This document shows positions 37,001-42,682 of a stretch of 60,000 nucleotides of DNA, piece by piece. Origin of the DNA: Antedon mediterranea (lineage: Eukaryota > Echinodermata > Crinoidea > Comatulida > Antedonidae); assembly GCF_964355755.1 (NCBI RefSeq), contig NC_092673.1:31441001-31501000 (forward strand), read 5' to 3'. Numbering within the stretch: position 1 is the stretch's first letter; each line of letters starts with the position of its first letter. The position numbers and the translations under genes are program-made. Under the pieces are notes generated by a model. It searched no databases, was not told the DNA's origin, and was given only the letters and a program-made list of their open reading frames with translations.

Positions 37001-40000
37001 AACATTTACAATGCCTGGGAAGAGAGTCTAGCTGAAGGCTCAATGAATTGGTTTGTACAATATAACTGTCTAGATAAAGGAACACTGTTTTTCATTAGAG
37101 GTGAGTCTATACATAAAACCCCTATTCAGACGACATCCCTATTACAAAGACACTTTCCCATGAAATTATCAAGGGAAAATGTTTTAACACTAAGACAAAC
37201 CCCTATAAGAGGACAGTTTATTGTACCCTACTATGTTCTGCTATGACAAAAGTTAAAAACATGCCAGTACAATCAGTAATGTCTTTGCCTCCTAGCAGGT
37301 TGTCAGTAGTTCAAATTTAAATTCAAATATTCTTTATTCATCATCATGAAAATATACAACAATATATGAGAACATAAAAAAAAGATGAAAAGGAAATACA
37401 TAAAAACTCAAAAGAGCTTGATTAGTTGTGTCCCCCTACGTCCCTAACTAGCCTAAAAACTAATGCATGAATAATAAAAAAAACTTTAAATCCTGCAACA
37501 AGTATTATTTTTTAAATTATTTGTAAAATGATAATAAATGTTCTTTAAACATTGATTTAAATATATTTAATGATTTGGTACTTTGTAGTTCGTAATTCAA
37601 GTCATTCTACAATTTAGGTCCCACACATGACACAGTAAAGTTAGTAGAAGTACGATTACGTTTTCTGAGTCTCATTTTGTCTTTAGATCTTGTATTATAA
37701 TTATTAGTTATTAAAGGAATACTTTAGATTATTTATAAATTTCTTATTATTGTTGATAATATAAAAGCTGAAACTGGAGGCTAAGGCTTTGTATTGCAAT
37801 GCACCTCTAGTACTGCATTACAAACAACTTTAGCCATATTTTATTATTCAATATATAGAATAAGAAATACTATATTCTTTACTTACCAATATAAAAAAAA
37901 AATCTGAAAAAAGTGAAGCAAGCCATTATGATTCAGGTTTGTTATGTCAGTTGCTTATTTTTCTACTCATTTTTAATTGGTTGATTATTTTTTCATCTCA
38001 AGACTCTTGGTACCTATAAATATGTCATTATGTCTGAGTATGTTTTATTCCATAAGATGAAAAAATAAATTGAATTTATTATCATATATCCAACATTTCA
38101 GTGGACTCTCTGGTTACTTATGAAGTTCGTTACTTTTAAAAAGTAAAGGTTTGCGTCGACAATTTTCTGAGAATTTAAGGGATGCAGGAATGAGATCAAG
38201 GTATTCTAATTACAAAAAGAATCATGAAGAATTAATAAAGGCAAGTTTAGTTTTGTTTTTGTGAGTAATTGTCTTCCAGTTTGCTGTTTCAATTTAATGC
38301 TCGGACTGATATATTATAACAAATATACAGTAGTTTATTTAAAAAATGAAACAAATAAAATATTATAATGAACGAGAAAAGGAGGTAATTACAACAACAA
38401 CATAAAAACAAAATTACAATATTATGCATATTTACAATGTTTTTTAGGCTGTGCTTTGTGGTGCATTTGTTCCAAACATTCTGCAAGTTCGAAGGGGATC
38501 ACACATTAAAGGAAAGTTAAAACCCAATAAACTTTCATTTAAAGACATGTGAGTTACTATAAAATATCTACAACTGTAAATATACAGATGATGATGATGA
38601 TCAAATAAAGATTGAAATGTTTTATATAAATGTACATGGAGGTTTTTGGGGCTTTACTGTAATAATATATTTTGAGTTTGTACAAACATTGCTCTCTGGG
38701 GATCGATACTATGTAGATAAGTTTAGGATAATGGACATTTGAAAATTCACTAAAAGCTATATGTAAACAGATTGATTTGTTCTCTATGGGTTGTTGCAAT
38801 CCTACCACCTGGCTATTGGCTTGGTTTAAGATTGATTTGTTCACTATGGGTTGTTCCAATCCTACCACCTGGCTATTGGCTTGGTTTAAGATTGATTTGT
38901 TCACTATGGGTTGTTCCAATCCTACCACCTGGCTATTGGCTTGGTTTAAGATTGATTTGTTCACTATGGGTTGTTCCAATCCTACCACCTGGCTATTGGC
39001 TTGGTTTAAGATTGATTTGTTCACTATGGGTTGTTCCAATCCTACCACCTGGCTATTGGCTTGGTTTAAGATTGATTTGTTCACTATGGGTTGTTCCAAT
39101 CCTAACACCTGGCTATTGTCTTGGTTTAAGATTGATTTGTTCACTATGGGTTGTTCCAATCCTACCACCTGGCTATTGGCTTGGTTTAAGTTCAATTTTG
39201 TTTGTCCTTATTCTCCCAATTTCAGAGTTATGCATATTTAAATGAAATTAATTTGAAAGCTATTTTTAAAGGAAATTACCCTGTACATGCTGAAATTTAA
39301 CTATTACAGATTCACACATACAAATCAAATCAATTGATCACAAAGTCTTTTTTATATTTGTTGTGTATAAATACATTCATTATTGTTTCAGGCATGTTGG
39401 TAAAGTTTCACTTAGAGCAGGATCTGTTAACTCAAAAGAAAAATCCTACAAATCACGATGGCTGACATATTTTGCAAAAGTAAGCGAATGTGAAGGAAAA
39501 CAATTCTGTAGTTAATCTACTTTTAAACCTTTTATGATTGTGTTTGTTAGATATTGTAGTGCGAATGCACTTTTTGTTAATAATAATTTCAAGAATTTAT
39601 GAAAATCGGTAAATTACAGTTTCCCATGTTGAATCGAAGCTTCTTAACAAACTTTTTTTTAAATTTGAATCAAGATAAACTCATGTTATGTATAGTTGGC
39701 GGATTAACATTTAATATGTACAGTTACCGTTATAAAGTTAAAAATTAAGAGAAAGGAATGAACTTAGTTGTTATAATTGCTATTTTTCAATATATTTTCT
39801 TTCAGACTCAATCAAGTGCAACATTTATCCATGAAACTTCAATGGTACATCCATTAGGTTTAATATGCCTTGCTGCCAAGTCAGCCTGGACAGAGAGGGT
39901 CTCACCTGACCTAGGTAAGTACCTCAAACAAGGTATTTGGCTATGTACATTATTTACAACATTTTTTGTTAGAATTTGAATGGAAACTGGACAGATCTGA

Positions 40001-41877
40001 CTAGAGTTAAATTGTATTATTGAAATGTTGATTTTTGTTAACTGTTATGGCAATGAAACTGTATTATAAGTGTGATAATTGGTTTGACAGAGTTTTGTCA
40101 AAAGAAACTATTTCAGATACTCTCTTGCCAACCTTTTGATAGTGCAATTTACACTGCACATATATCAATCTTGAATAGTGAAACACATGTTGCATTTTAA
40201 GGGTTGCATTGCTTATAAAGAAACAATAATTTGATTGGCCAAAAGTGGTTAAGGCAGGGGTAGGAGTGAATGCATTGACCATAAAATAGGTTTAAGGCTT
40301 TCCTTAATTGACCATATTTCTGGTGGAATCTATTAAACCGGTTTCATAAAATCATTAATTATTATTTTAATAGATGAACGACTTCCAGGGAACTTGGATG
40401 AATACAATTTGGATCAAATTGTAAAATTAAAAATAGCACTGACAAATGATGAACAAAAGTCAATCAGTTTTTTTATGTACAGAGACGTAGCTGAGATCTT
40501 ATTGGATGTTATGGAGCATGTGCATAGGATGGTACAAGAGTCTCTTGACAATTATATGGTATGTCAATACCCCCTCCCCCTCACAAATATTGATGAATCC
40601 TGGGGTAAGGAATTAGGCCTGGTGATTGACTGTGATGTATATATGATGTAACCACTAGCCAGACACCAGAAAAATCTATTTTTTTATAAAAAAAATAAAA
40701 GCCAGATAACAAAAACATTATTTAACAGTCTATAGATTAACATAACTTTCAGTTTTGTGGAACTATATAACTATTATCAATTACAAAAATTAGATACAGT
40801 ATTTTCAAATACTTACTGACTGACAATATGATAAAATGGAAACTCATTTAAATCTGCCAAGGAGGTATATGTAATCGGTAGCGTGTGTTTGTTTGTTTGT
40901 TTGTTAGCAGGATTACTCAAAAAGTAATTACAAGATCTTTACCAAAATGAATATACAGATAGATATCAAGGACCATTCCATTAAGATTTGGGACCATGGT
41001 CGCAATTCTGGACCACTTTTTGAGTATACTTTTCAGACCTTCTATTGTTAAAAGATAGGACAGAATTTTTCAAAAGAGAGCAGTCTTAAAGTAACAAGTA
41101 AACTAAAATTGCATTTTCACGAGAACTACTTGTCCAAAAAACTTCATTTTTGTACAAGAGGCAAGAGTTAAAATTTGTGATTTGTAATTTTAAAACATAA
41201 TTTGATTAAATGTGCACGATTTTTGATGCGAATAGTTTTAAAAACCTATTTCTTTTCAAATTCACTCGTTTTATTTTCGCGTTGCTGTTCTATTGTTAGT
41301 CAACTGAAGCTATTGTTAATTGAAAGGCTTGTTACATAACCATTACACCAAACTCGCATACACATGTTTGTAGTGGAATTAGCCTAAATCACAAACACCG
41401 GAGAAATCTTATGTAGGAGAATTTTACAGTAGGCAGAGGTATGCACTCTCGGAGTGGCTTTCTAGTTGTTTATTAAACTATTTTCTTTGTCAATTAATCC
41501 TTCACACATACGTGTCAATAGAGCAATCTGACTACCCATACGATGGGTTAGTTTCGTTAACGTTATTTACAATATTAACAGTTAATTTGCAACTTAACCA
41601 AAATACCACATTAAATAATAAATTTAATAAAATTCCAAATGCTTAATATTTTTTAAAGAAGGAAACATACTTTTAATAGTTACTTAATTGTGCTTCATCT
41701 TCTTTATTCATTTAGACTGAAGAAAATTTGGAAAAACATAAGTGCATTGTGGGTATAGTTTGCAGCCTGCTATCAAGTGTACAACAGCCATATATTGAGG
41801 AAAAAGGAGGAAAGAAAGAGAAAAATATACTGATGTTAGATTCAGATGACGAACTAACAGATTCAGAGAAGATATGA
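9788..41877 (+). CDS. DHX30: DHX30-type DEAH/RHA RNA helicase, 22 coding exons
   Basis: ATP-dependent RNA helicase of the DHX30 subfamily, known in vertebrates from mitochondrial ribosome assembly and RNA granules, with cytoplasmic forms. Coding exons by splice consensus and phase: 9788-10028, 16030-16274, 16759-16926, 18174-18403, 18526-18676, 19117-19300, 23283-23442, 24399-24594, 29745-29816, 30066-30142, 31004-31133, 31423-31546, 31812-31943, 34511-34649, 35418-35508, 36950-37100, 38149-38240, 38448-38548, 39392-39479, 39806-39914, 40374-40558, 41716-41877. These sum to 3,228 bp (about 1,075 aa; human is somewhat longer). The domain order is N-terminal leader, dsRBD, RecA1, RecA2, helicase-associated/OB region and C-terminal tail. 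Helicase motifs are intact. DHX30 rather than DHX36/DHX29 is favoured by [10 protein letters not shown] and the C-terminal region. Introns are swollen by transposons. Confidence 0.87.
10084..10638 (-). repeat. 3' LTR of the Ty3/Gypsy element, split by an insert
   Basis: Same ends as the 5' LTR, but divided at 10149-10542 by a separate inverted-repeat element. Removing that insert and one copy of its duplication leaves about 150 bp. Confidence 0.9.
10149..10542. mobile_element. 394-bp TIR element containing a tRNA-like promoter
   Basis: The inverted ends share GTGGTTAGGATTCCGGCA. They are flanked by GAATATTTAT at 10139-10148 and 10543-10552; the uninterrupted LTR copy has this only once, so the duplication is 9-10 bp, as in Mutator-like elements. 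Inside, 10276-10286 (TGGCTTAGTGG) fits a pol III A box and 10332-10341 (GGTTCAATTC) a B box at tRNA-like spacing. The internal part therefore looks like a tRNA-derived or SINE sequence carried by the element. A true tRNA is unlikely: I see no good acceptor stem. Confidence 0.8.
10860..11198 (-). pseudogene. Integrase C-terminal part of the Ty3/Gypsy element
   Basis: The frame at 10880-11098 reads [20 protein letters not shown], the region after the catalytic core in Ty3/Gypsy integrases. The stretch 11120-11198 adds [14 protein letters not shown], the end of the core, in another frame. It is separated from the rest of the core by the TA-flanked element at 11199-11724. Confidence 0.75.
11199..11724. 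mobile_element. 526-bp pogo/Tigger-like MITE inside integrase
   Basis: The ends are CAGTAGAACCTCCATTTTAC and the reverse complement of CAGTAGAACCTGTGTTTTAC, with TA on each side (11197-11198 and 11725-11726). TIRs beginning CAGT-GAACC with TA duplication are typical of pogo/Tigger-type elements. Words like TACGTAAAA recur near both ends. It contains TAGGCCT-rich sequence and no transposase. It splits the integrase reading frame. Confidence 0.85.
11727..11902 (-). pseudogene. Integrase core fragment of the Ty3/Gypsy element
   Basis: Reads [20 protein letters not shown] and then [18 protein letters not shown], including the second Asp of the DDE triad in the SDNGPQ motif. The first Asp region and the zinc-binding domain are absent upstream, so a deletion is inferred. 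Confidence 0.85.
12055..12783 (-). pseudogene. RT thumb and RNase H of the Ty3/Gypsy element
   Basis: The frame at 12055-12711 encodes the connection ([18 protein letters not shown]) and RNase H ([20 protein letters not shown] with catalytic Asp, then [16 protein letters not shown] and [10 protein letters not shown]). It ends with [12 protein letters not shown]. The upstream 70 bp continue the thumb in another frame, up to the insertion at 12784. Confidence 0.9.
12784..13409. mobile_element. 626-bp TTAA-flanked element, copy 1 (inside RT)
   Basis: Flanked by TTAA at 12780-12783 and 13410-13413. The ends AGCCCCATTCCCTACGTTTT and (reverse complement) AGACCCCTTCCCTGCAATTT share a short TIR. TTAA duplication is the hallmark of piggyBac-type integration. 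A copy of the same length lies inverted at 32428-33053 and appears nearly identical. It contains gcggcccgctata and gatcgatcg palindromic words and TAGGCCT clusters, and no protein of note. It interrupts the RT of the Ty3/Gypsy element and is therefore younger. Confidence 0.9.
13410..14399 (-). pseudogene. Protease and reverse transcriptase part of the Ty3/Gypsy element
   Basis: 14399-13779 begins with an aspartic protease site ([14 protein letters not shown]) and continues to the RT palm start ([30 protein letters not shown]). 13740-13410 holds [24 protein letters not shown] and the catalytic ADDIIIW box (usual YVDD/YADD with the first residue changed). One frameshift lies between 13740 and 13779. 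Confidence 0.9.
14423..15302 (-). pseudogene. Gag of the Ty3/Gypsy element
   Basis: Starts at ATG 15302, about 90 bp inside the 5' LTR. The body ([49 protein letters not shown]) is a capsid-like Gag. The zinc-knuckle end ([15 protein letters not shown], then [11 protein letters not shown] in the neighbouring frame near 14520-14570) shows Cys/His spacing after a frameshift near 14577. Confidence 0.85.
15393..15542 (-). repeat. 5' LTR of the Ty3/Gypsy element
   Basis: 150 bp; on the element's own strand it begins TGTATCATTATTGTAACATT and ends TTAATTACACA, with the usual TG...CA. It matches the left LTR over both parts flanking the latter's insert with few differences, implying a fairly recent insertion. 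Confidence 0.92.
15590..15700. repeat. Cluster of GCGCAATTTG words
   Basis: TGCGCAATTTGAA, TGCGCAATTTTA, TGCGCAAATTGAA and the inverted TTCAAATTGCGCA lie within about 75 bp (15610-15685). Function unknown; could be the end of a small inverted-repeat element. Confidence 0.5.
16030..16926 (+). CDS. DHX30: DHX30-like exons 2-3: double-stranded RNA-binding domain and linker
   Basis: Exon 16030-16274 encodes a dsRBD-like fold: an N-terminal helix ending [13 protein letters not shown], a beta sheet ([17 protein letters not shown]) and the final helix [16 protein letters not shown], where the alanine/lysine pattern is typical of dsRBD helix 2. Exon 16759-16926 continues with [15 protein letters not shown] and a linker to the helicase core. 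The junctions are in phase (A|CA from exon 1; AAG|AAT between these two). Confidence 0.82.
16948..17760. mobile_element. TA-flanked TIR transposon, copy 2 (813 bp)
   Basis: The ends (CCATATATTTCGGTGTATAA; reverse complement CCGTATATTTCGGTGTATAA) are flanked by TA at 16946-16947 and 17761-17762. Inverted relative to the copy at 4784-7317, and lacking its 1.7 kb insert. It lies in the intron between DHX30-like exons 3 and 4. A 113-codon frame inside (16977-17318) shows no transposase motif. Confidence 0.9.
18174..19300 (+). CDS. DHX30: DHX30-like exons 4-6: helicase motifs I, Ia and Ib
   Basis: Exon 18174-18403 holds the pre-core linker ([11 protein letters not shown]). Exon 18526-18676 has the Walker A motif [14 protein letters not shown], which binds ATP phosphates. 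Exon 19117-19300 opens with [19 protein letters not shown] (motif Ia) and continues [15 protein letters not shown] and [11 protein letters not shown] (motif Ib region). Confidence 0.9.
19414..20504 (-). pseudogene. DIRS-like reverse transcriptase/RNase H fragment
   Basis: The minus-strand frames read [20 protein letters not shown] and [14 protein letters not shown], then RT palm motifs [13 protein letters not shown] and [12 protein letters not shown], an active-site YLDDVLGS (frame 20041-19796) and an RNase H part with [10 protein letters not shown]. Preceding VGGRL-type sequence plus this RT is characteristic of DIRS-type tyrosine-recombinase retroelements. Three frames are needed, so it is decayed. 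The recombinase is absent: the element ends near 19414. Confidence 0.8.
20505..20838 (-). repeat. DIRS-like gag segment, copy A
   Basis: Nearly duplicates 22060-22399: both contain TCAGAAATCTGCCGGTTGTG, CCAGATGTATTTTTTAAATT and GCGACTGGACAGGTCGTCAC. It directly precedes the RT fragment on the minus strand. The second copy lies beyond a Gypsy-like insert, so two DIRS-like copies or a local duplication are present. Confidence 0.8.
20839..21835 (-). mobile_element. Gypsy-like LTR retroelement fragment (gag plus 5' leader)
   Basis: The frame 21317-20859 encodes a Gag-like start ([20 protein letters not shown], then [20 protein letters not shown]), the pattern of capsids of some Ty3/Gypsy elements. 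At 21565-21595 the minus strand reads AATTGGCGTCACGGACAG, resembling a primer-binding region after an LTR. The sequence between about 21590 and 21835 may be its LTR, but I could not find a second copy or a duplication. It lies between the two DIRS-like gag copies and is truncated after gag. Confidence 0.6.
21836..22723 (-). pseudogene. DIRS-like gag segment, copy B
   Basis: The first frame (22723-22292) is Cys-rich at its N-terminus ([30 protein letters not shown]), followed by a proline-rich linker. The next frame (22286-22053) reads [19 protein letters not shown] and [11 protein letters not shown], as in DIRS-type Gag. 22050-21836 continues with alanine-rich sequence. At least two frameshifts. 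22740-23050 upstream looks like non-coding leader, ending in a weak match to one end of the 626-bp element (23076-23165). Confidence 0.65.
23283..24594 (+). CDS. DHX30: DHX30-like exons 7-8: DEVH box and motif III
   Basis: Exon 23283-23442 encodes [18 protein letters not shown], the motif II (DEVH) that coordinates Mg-ATP, and motif III as [13 protein letters not shown]: Ser replaces the usual Thr of SAT. Exon 24399-24594 encodes [17 protein letters not shown], diagnostic for this subfamily, and the start of the second RecA domain. It is separated from exon 6 by about 4 kb of retroelement debris. Confidence 0.9.
23459..23667. repeat. Small imperfect inverted-repeat element
   Basis: The left end TTGTCGTATTTGAGTGGGA and the reverse complement of the right end, TTGTCATATCCGATTGGGA, match imperfectly. 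Inner words (CTTTCGTTGTCAA / TTGACAACGAAAG; ATTGAGTACTT / AAGTACTCAACG) are also inverted. About 210 bp, non-coding, between DHX30-like exons 7 and 8. Confidence 0.6.
24740..27249 (+). pseudogene. Tx1/L1-like LINE, 5'-truncated, ORF2 remnant
   Basis: A non-LTR retrotransposon in the sense orientation of the DHX30-like gene. 24860-24960 reads [17 protein letters not shown]. 25087-25317 reads [20 protein letters not shown]. 25307-25936 has [29 protein letters not shown] and the active-site [10 protein letters not shown]. 25894-27249 (451 codons) carries the thumb and a C-terminal [18 protein letters not shown] zinc-binding motif typical of L1/Tx1-type ORF2. There are frameshifts near 24980, 25315 and 25935. 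No endonuclease domain, so it is 5'-truncated. The 3' region 27250-27455 has partly duplicated words (TAGTTCCTTGGTTA also at 28689). Confidence 0.88.
27500..27543 (-). ncRNA. Hammerhead ribozyme of the Penelope-like element
   Basis: 44 nt, 154 nt downstream of the ORF stop. As RNA: stem I strand GCAC, core CUGAAGA (CUGANGA), stem II UGAGU/ACUCA with a UCAU loop, core GAAA, a very short stem III (ACA, GCC loop, UGU), cleavage triplet GUA, then GUGC closing stem I. All invariant core positions are present. The closing pair of stem II next to the core is U-U rather than G-C, which may weaken activity. Hammerheads with tiny stem III are known from Penelope-like elements. Confidence 0.78.
27697..28592 (-). 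pseudogene. Penelope-like ORF: RT C-terminus and GIY-YIG endonuclease
   Basis: Minus strand: [50 protein letters not shown] and [20 protein letters not shown], then a Cys cluster ([13 protein letters not shown]). After a frameshift near 28050 comes [18 protein letters not shown], the GIY-YIG motif, and a CNLC finger with stop at 27697-27699. This order is standard for GIY-YIG Penelope-like elements. The catalytic RT motifs are missing through 5' truncation. Confidence 0.88.
28611..29744. other. Intronic AT-rich DNA, no gene
   Basis: Continuation of the LINE 3' region (two diverged tandem segments, each ending ACAATTATAT near 28684 and 28855), then unremarkable intron up to the next helicase exon. 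C-rich short runs at 29050-29220 on one strand; nothing else. Confidence 0.5.
29745..31546 (+). CDS. DHX30: DHX30-like exons 9-12: motifs IV, V and VI
   Basis: Exon 29745-29816 carries [14 protein letters not shown] (motif IV). Exon 30066-30142 carries [17 protein letters not shown]. Exon 31004-31133 has motif [21 protein letters not shown]. Exon 31423-31546 has motif [19 protein letters not shown], whose arginines contact ATP. All junction phases agree, with canonical GT-AG ends. Confidence 0.92.
30640..30985 (-). pseudogene. CR1/L2-like LINE 3' end
   Basis: The minus strand translates as [20 protein letters not shown], then [20 protein letters not shown], the usual end of CR1/L2/Jockey-type ORF2 (pattern R-S-x(8-12)-FG-D-x-AF-x(5)-WN). 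The 3' part (30640-30700; TATAAAGCGCCTTTACAAAG on plus) resembles tails seen in many invertebrate LINEs. 5'-truncated and decayed. Confidence 0.65.
31812..35508 (+). CDS. DHX30: DHX30-like exons 13-15: winged-helix and ratchet region
   Basis: Exon 31812-31943 ([33 protein letters not shown]) is the winged-helix/HA2 start typical of DEAH helicases. Exon 34511-34649 ([24 protein letters not shown]) and exon 35418-35508 ([17 protein letters not shown]) form the ratchet, where CLNPVLTIAA-like sequence is conserved in the family. The donor at 35509 (GTTCGT) is weak. Confidence 0.88.
31980..32130. mobile_element. Small TCTACACTATCAAAC element, copy 1
   Basis: Begins CTCTGTCTACACTATCAAAC and contains TTTGATGTGCCCA, TAGTGATATGACA and TTTTTTGTCACATAAAG, ending in a mutated inverse of the start. 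Six members of this family occur in the window (31980, 47673, 48641, 49950, 53793, 59717). Non-autonomous; the best-preserved copy is 53793-53962. Confidence 0.75.
32428..33053. mobile_element. 626-bp TTAA-flanked element, copy 2
   Basis: Same length as and inverted relative to 12784-13409, with TTAA at 32424-32427 and 33054-33057. By eye only scattered differences separate the two. Located in the intron between DHX30-like exons 13 and 14. The 73-codon frame at 32886-33107 is not conserved as a protein and runs out of the element. Confidence 0.92.
33187..34487 (-). pseudogene. LINE fragment, ORF2 C-terminal region
   Basis: The minus-strand frames (34487-34290, 34262-33993, 33999-33805, 33872-33327) read [17 protein letters not shown], then [36 protein letters not shown] and a zinc motif [19 protein letters not shown], as in the C-terminal part of non-LTR ORF2. 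It ends in a TAA repeat (33197-33213) acting as 3' tail. A 58-bp tandem duplication (34270-34327 and 34328-34385) lies inside. 5'-truncated, with several frameshifts. Confidence 0.8.
34270..34385. repeat. 58-bp direct duplication
   Basis: ATGATACCTTTGATATAAG through GGATAACATGTTC occurs twice head to tail, with a single T/C difference noticed. Confidence 0.85.
35938..36671. mobile_element. piggyBac-like element remnant
   Basis: The ends are AACACTTTCACCGCCAAAGA at the left and (reverse complement) AACATTTTCACCGCCAGGCA at the right, matching the TTAAC-CTTT-CGCC style of piggyBac-like TIRs. TTAA is kept at the right (36672-36675) and mutated at the left. Inside, 36186-36300 reads [20 protein letters not shown] and then LLSPDDEG, an acidic N-terminal stretch of the kind seen in piggyBac transposases. 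The catalytic domain is gone. GACGGA / AAGACTGAAATC words repeat at the left end. Confidence 0.62.
36950..41877 (+). CDS. DHX30: DHX30-like exons 16-22: OB-fold region and C-terminal tail
   Basis: Exons 36950-37100, 38149-38240, 38448-38548, 39392-39479, 39806-39914, 40374-40558 and 41716-41877. Recognisable pieces are [44 protein letters not shown] and [17 protein letters not shown], as in DHX30. The protein ends in an acidic tail ([13 protein letters not shown]), stop TGA at 41875-41877. For exon 17, the better-looking acceptor at 38101 leads to a stop, while the weaker AG at 38147-38148 keeps the frame, so I use the latter. The donor after 38240 is GC (AAAG|GCAAGT), a known minor class. 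Confidence 0.8.
37310..37730 (-). pseudogene. LINE 3' end (CR1/Jockey-like)
   Basis: 37730-37530 on the minus strand reads [25 protein letters not shown] (stop where W is expected) and [18 protein letters not shown], the usual ending of a CR1/Jockey-type ORF2. Followed by a 3' UTR and an AAATTTGAA-type tail at 37310-37345. Decayed. Confidence 0.65.
38771..39190. repeat. Tandem repeat, 7 x 60 bp
   Basis: Seven head-to-tail units of exactly 60 bp starting ATTGATTTGTTCACTATGGG, ending GGCTTGGTTTAAG. Units 2-5 and 7 look identical; units 1 and 6 carry one to three changes. Because 60 is a multiple of 3, long frames stay open on both strands, but these are repeat artefacts: the array is intronic (between exons 38448-38548 and 39392-39479). 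High identity indicates recent expansion or conversion. Confidence 0.97.
40856..41467. repeat. Dispersed-repeat remnant with TTTG run
   Basis: Begins near GCCAAGGAGGTATATGTAAT with GTTTGTTTGTTTGTTTGTTA (40884-40904) and GCAGGATTACTCAAAAAGTA, and ends with GGCAGAGGTATGCACTCTCG GAG near 41432-41460. I have the impression that this start/end pair is a widespread repeat in marine invertebrates, but cannot name it. No coding content. It fills most of the last DHX30-like intron. Confidence 0.45.
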
Positions 41878-42682
41878 TGGTGATACCTCGCTGTTTCCAT
41901 GACAGCTGTGTGATGCTAGGTAAACTTTCTCAATTTCTACAAATTTGAGTTGCTTTATTGGTGTACAGCCTGCGATTTAAACCCCAACCGGTCTACAGTA
42001 TGAATGTTTGCTGCAGGAATTCTGTGGCATCACGGTATTCATGAAAAACACCCTTTTGGGTATTATTACTGCAAACATTATCATGCAGTTATTATGGTTG
42101 AATTGAGATGCTTTTGCTTCAGTGGTACAAAGCTCCAATCCAATTCATCAGGGGTTAAATGGAAGTGGCAAAATAATGTTTTTATTCACTAGTATTATAC
42201 AATTAATGTAATCTAATAATGAATATTTTATGATTTAAGTTCATAGTCCAGTCAAAAATTACCCTCACCATGGTATAAGAACGTACCCTAATAAAATTTC
42301 ATCCGTAGGTTCTATGTATATAGGTAATAACATTTCTTGATGTTGCGTCTTGCAAAACTTGGGATTTTACGAGAAATTTAGACTTTTATACCCAATTTAT
42401 AACCGCCTCATGTCGTATTATTGTGTACAGCGAATGCGACGAAGCATGACTGAAATTACGAGACGCCGTTAGCGCCCGTTGAAAAATGCATTAAAAAAGC
42501 TAAAAACCTACATTAATTAATAGTTTATACAATAATTTAAATATAGTTTACAATAAATTGTATAATAAAATACATAACTTATAAAGAAAACCCAAGTATA
42601 AACTAAAATATTTACAGATATGTGTTTTAAAAATGTACAAATCAAAATGGCCTTTCATAAAATAAAGTGCGCCCTCACGCGT
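41878..42682. other. DHX30-like 3' flank
   Basis: Likely 3' UTR followed by intergenic DNA. Candidate polyadenylation signal AATAAA at about 42290 (CCCTAATAAAATTTC); none closer was evident. No further gene before the inverted-repeat element. Confidence 0.4.

Noticed and set aside
38102-38148. Frame break or nonsense mutation in the DHX30-like gene
   Set aside because: An in-phase AG acceptor at 38147-38148 restores the frame and gives a total coding length divisible by three.
38772-39245. Long open frames on both strands with 20-residue periodic protein
   Set aside because: Produced by the 60-bp tandem repeat in an intron; no start context, splice signal or known protein repeat supports coding.
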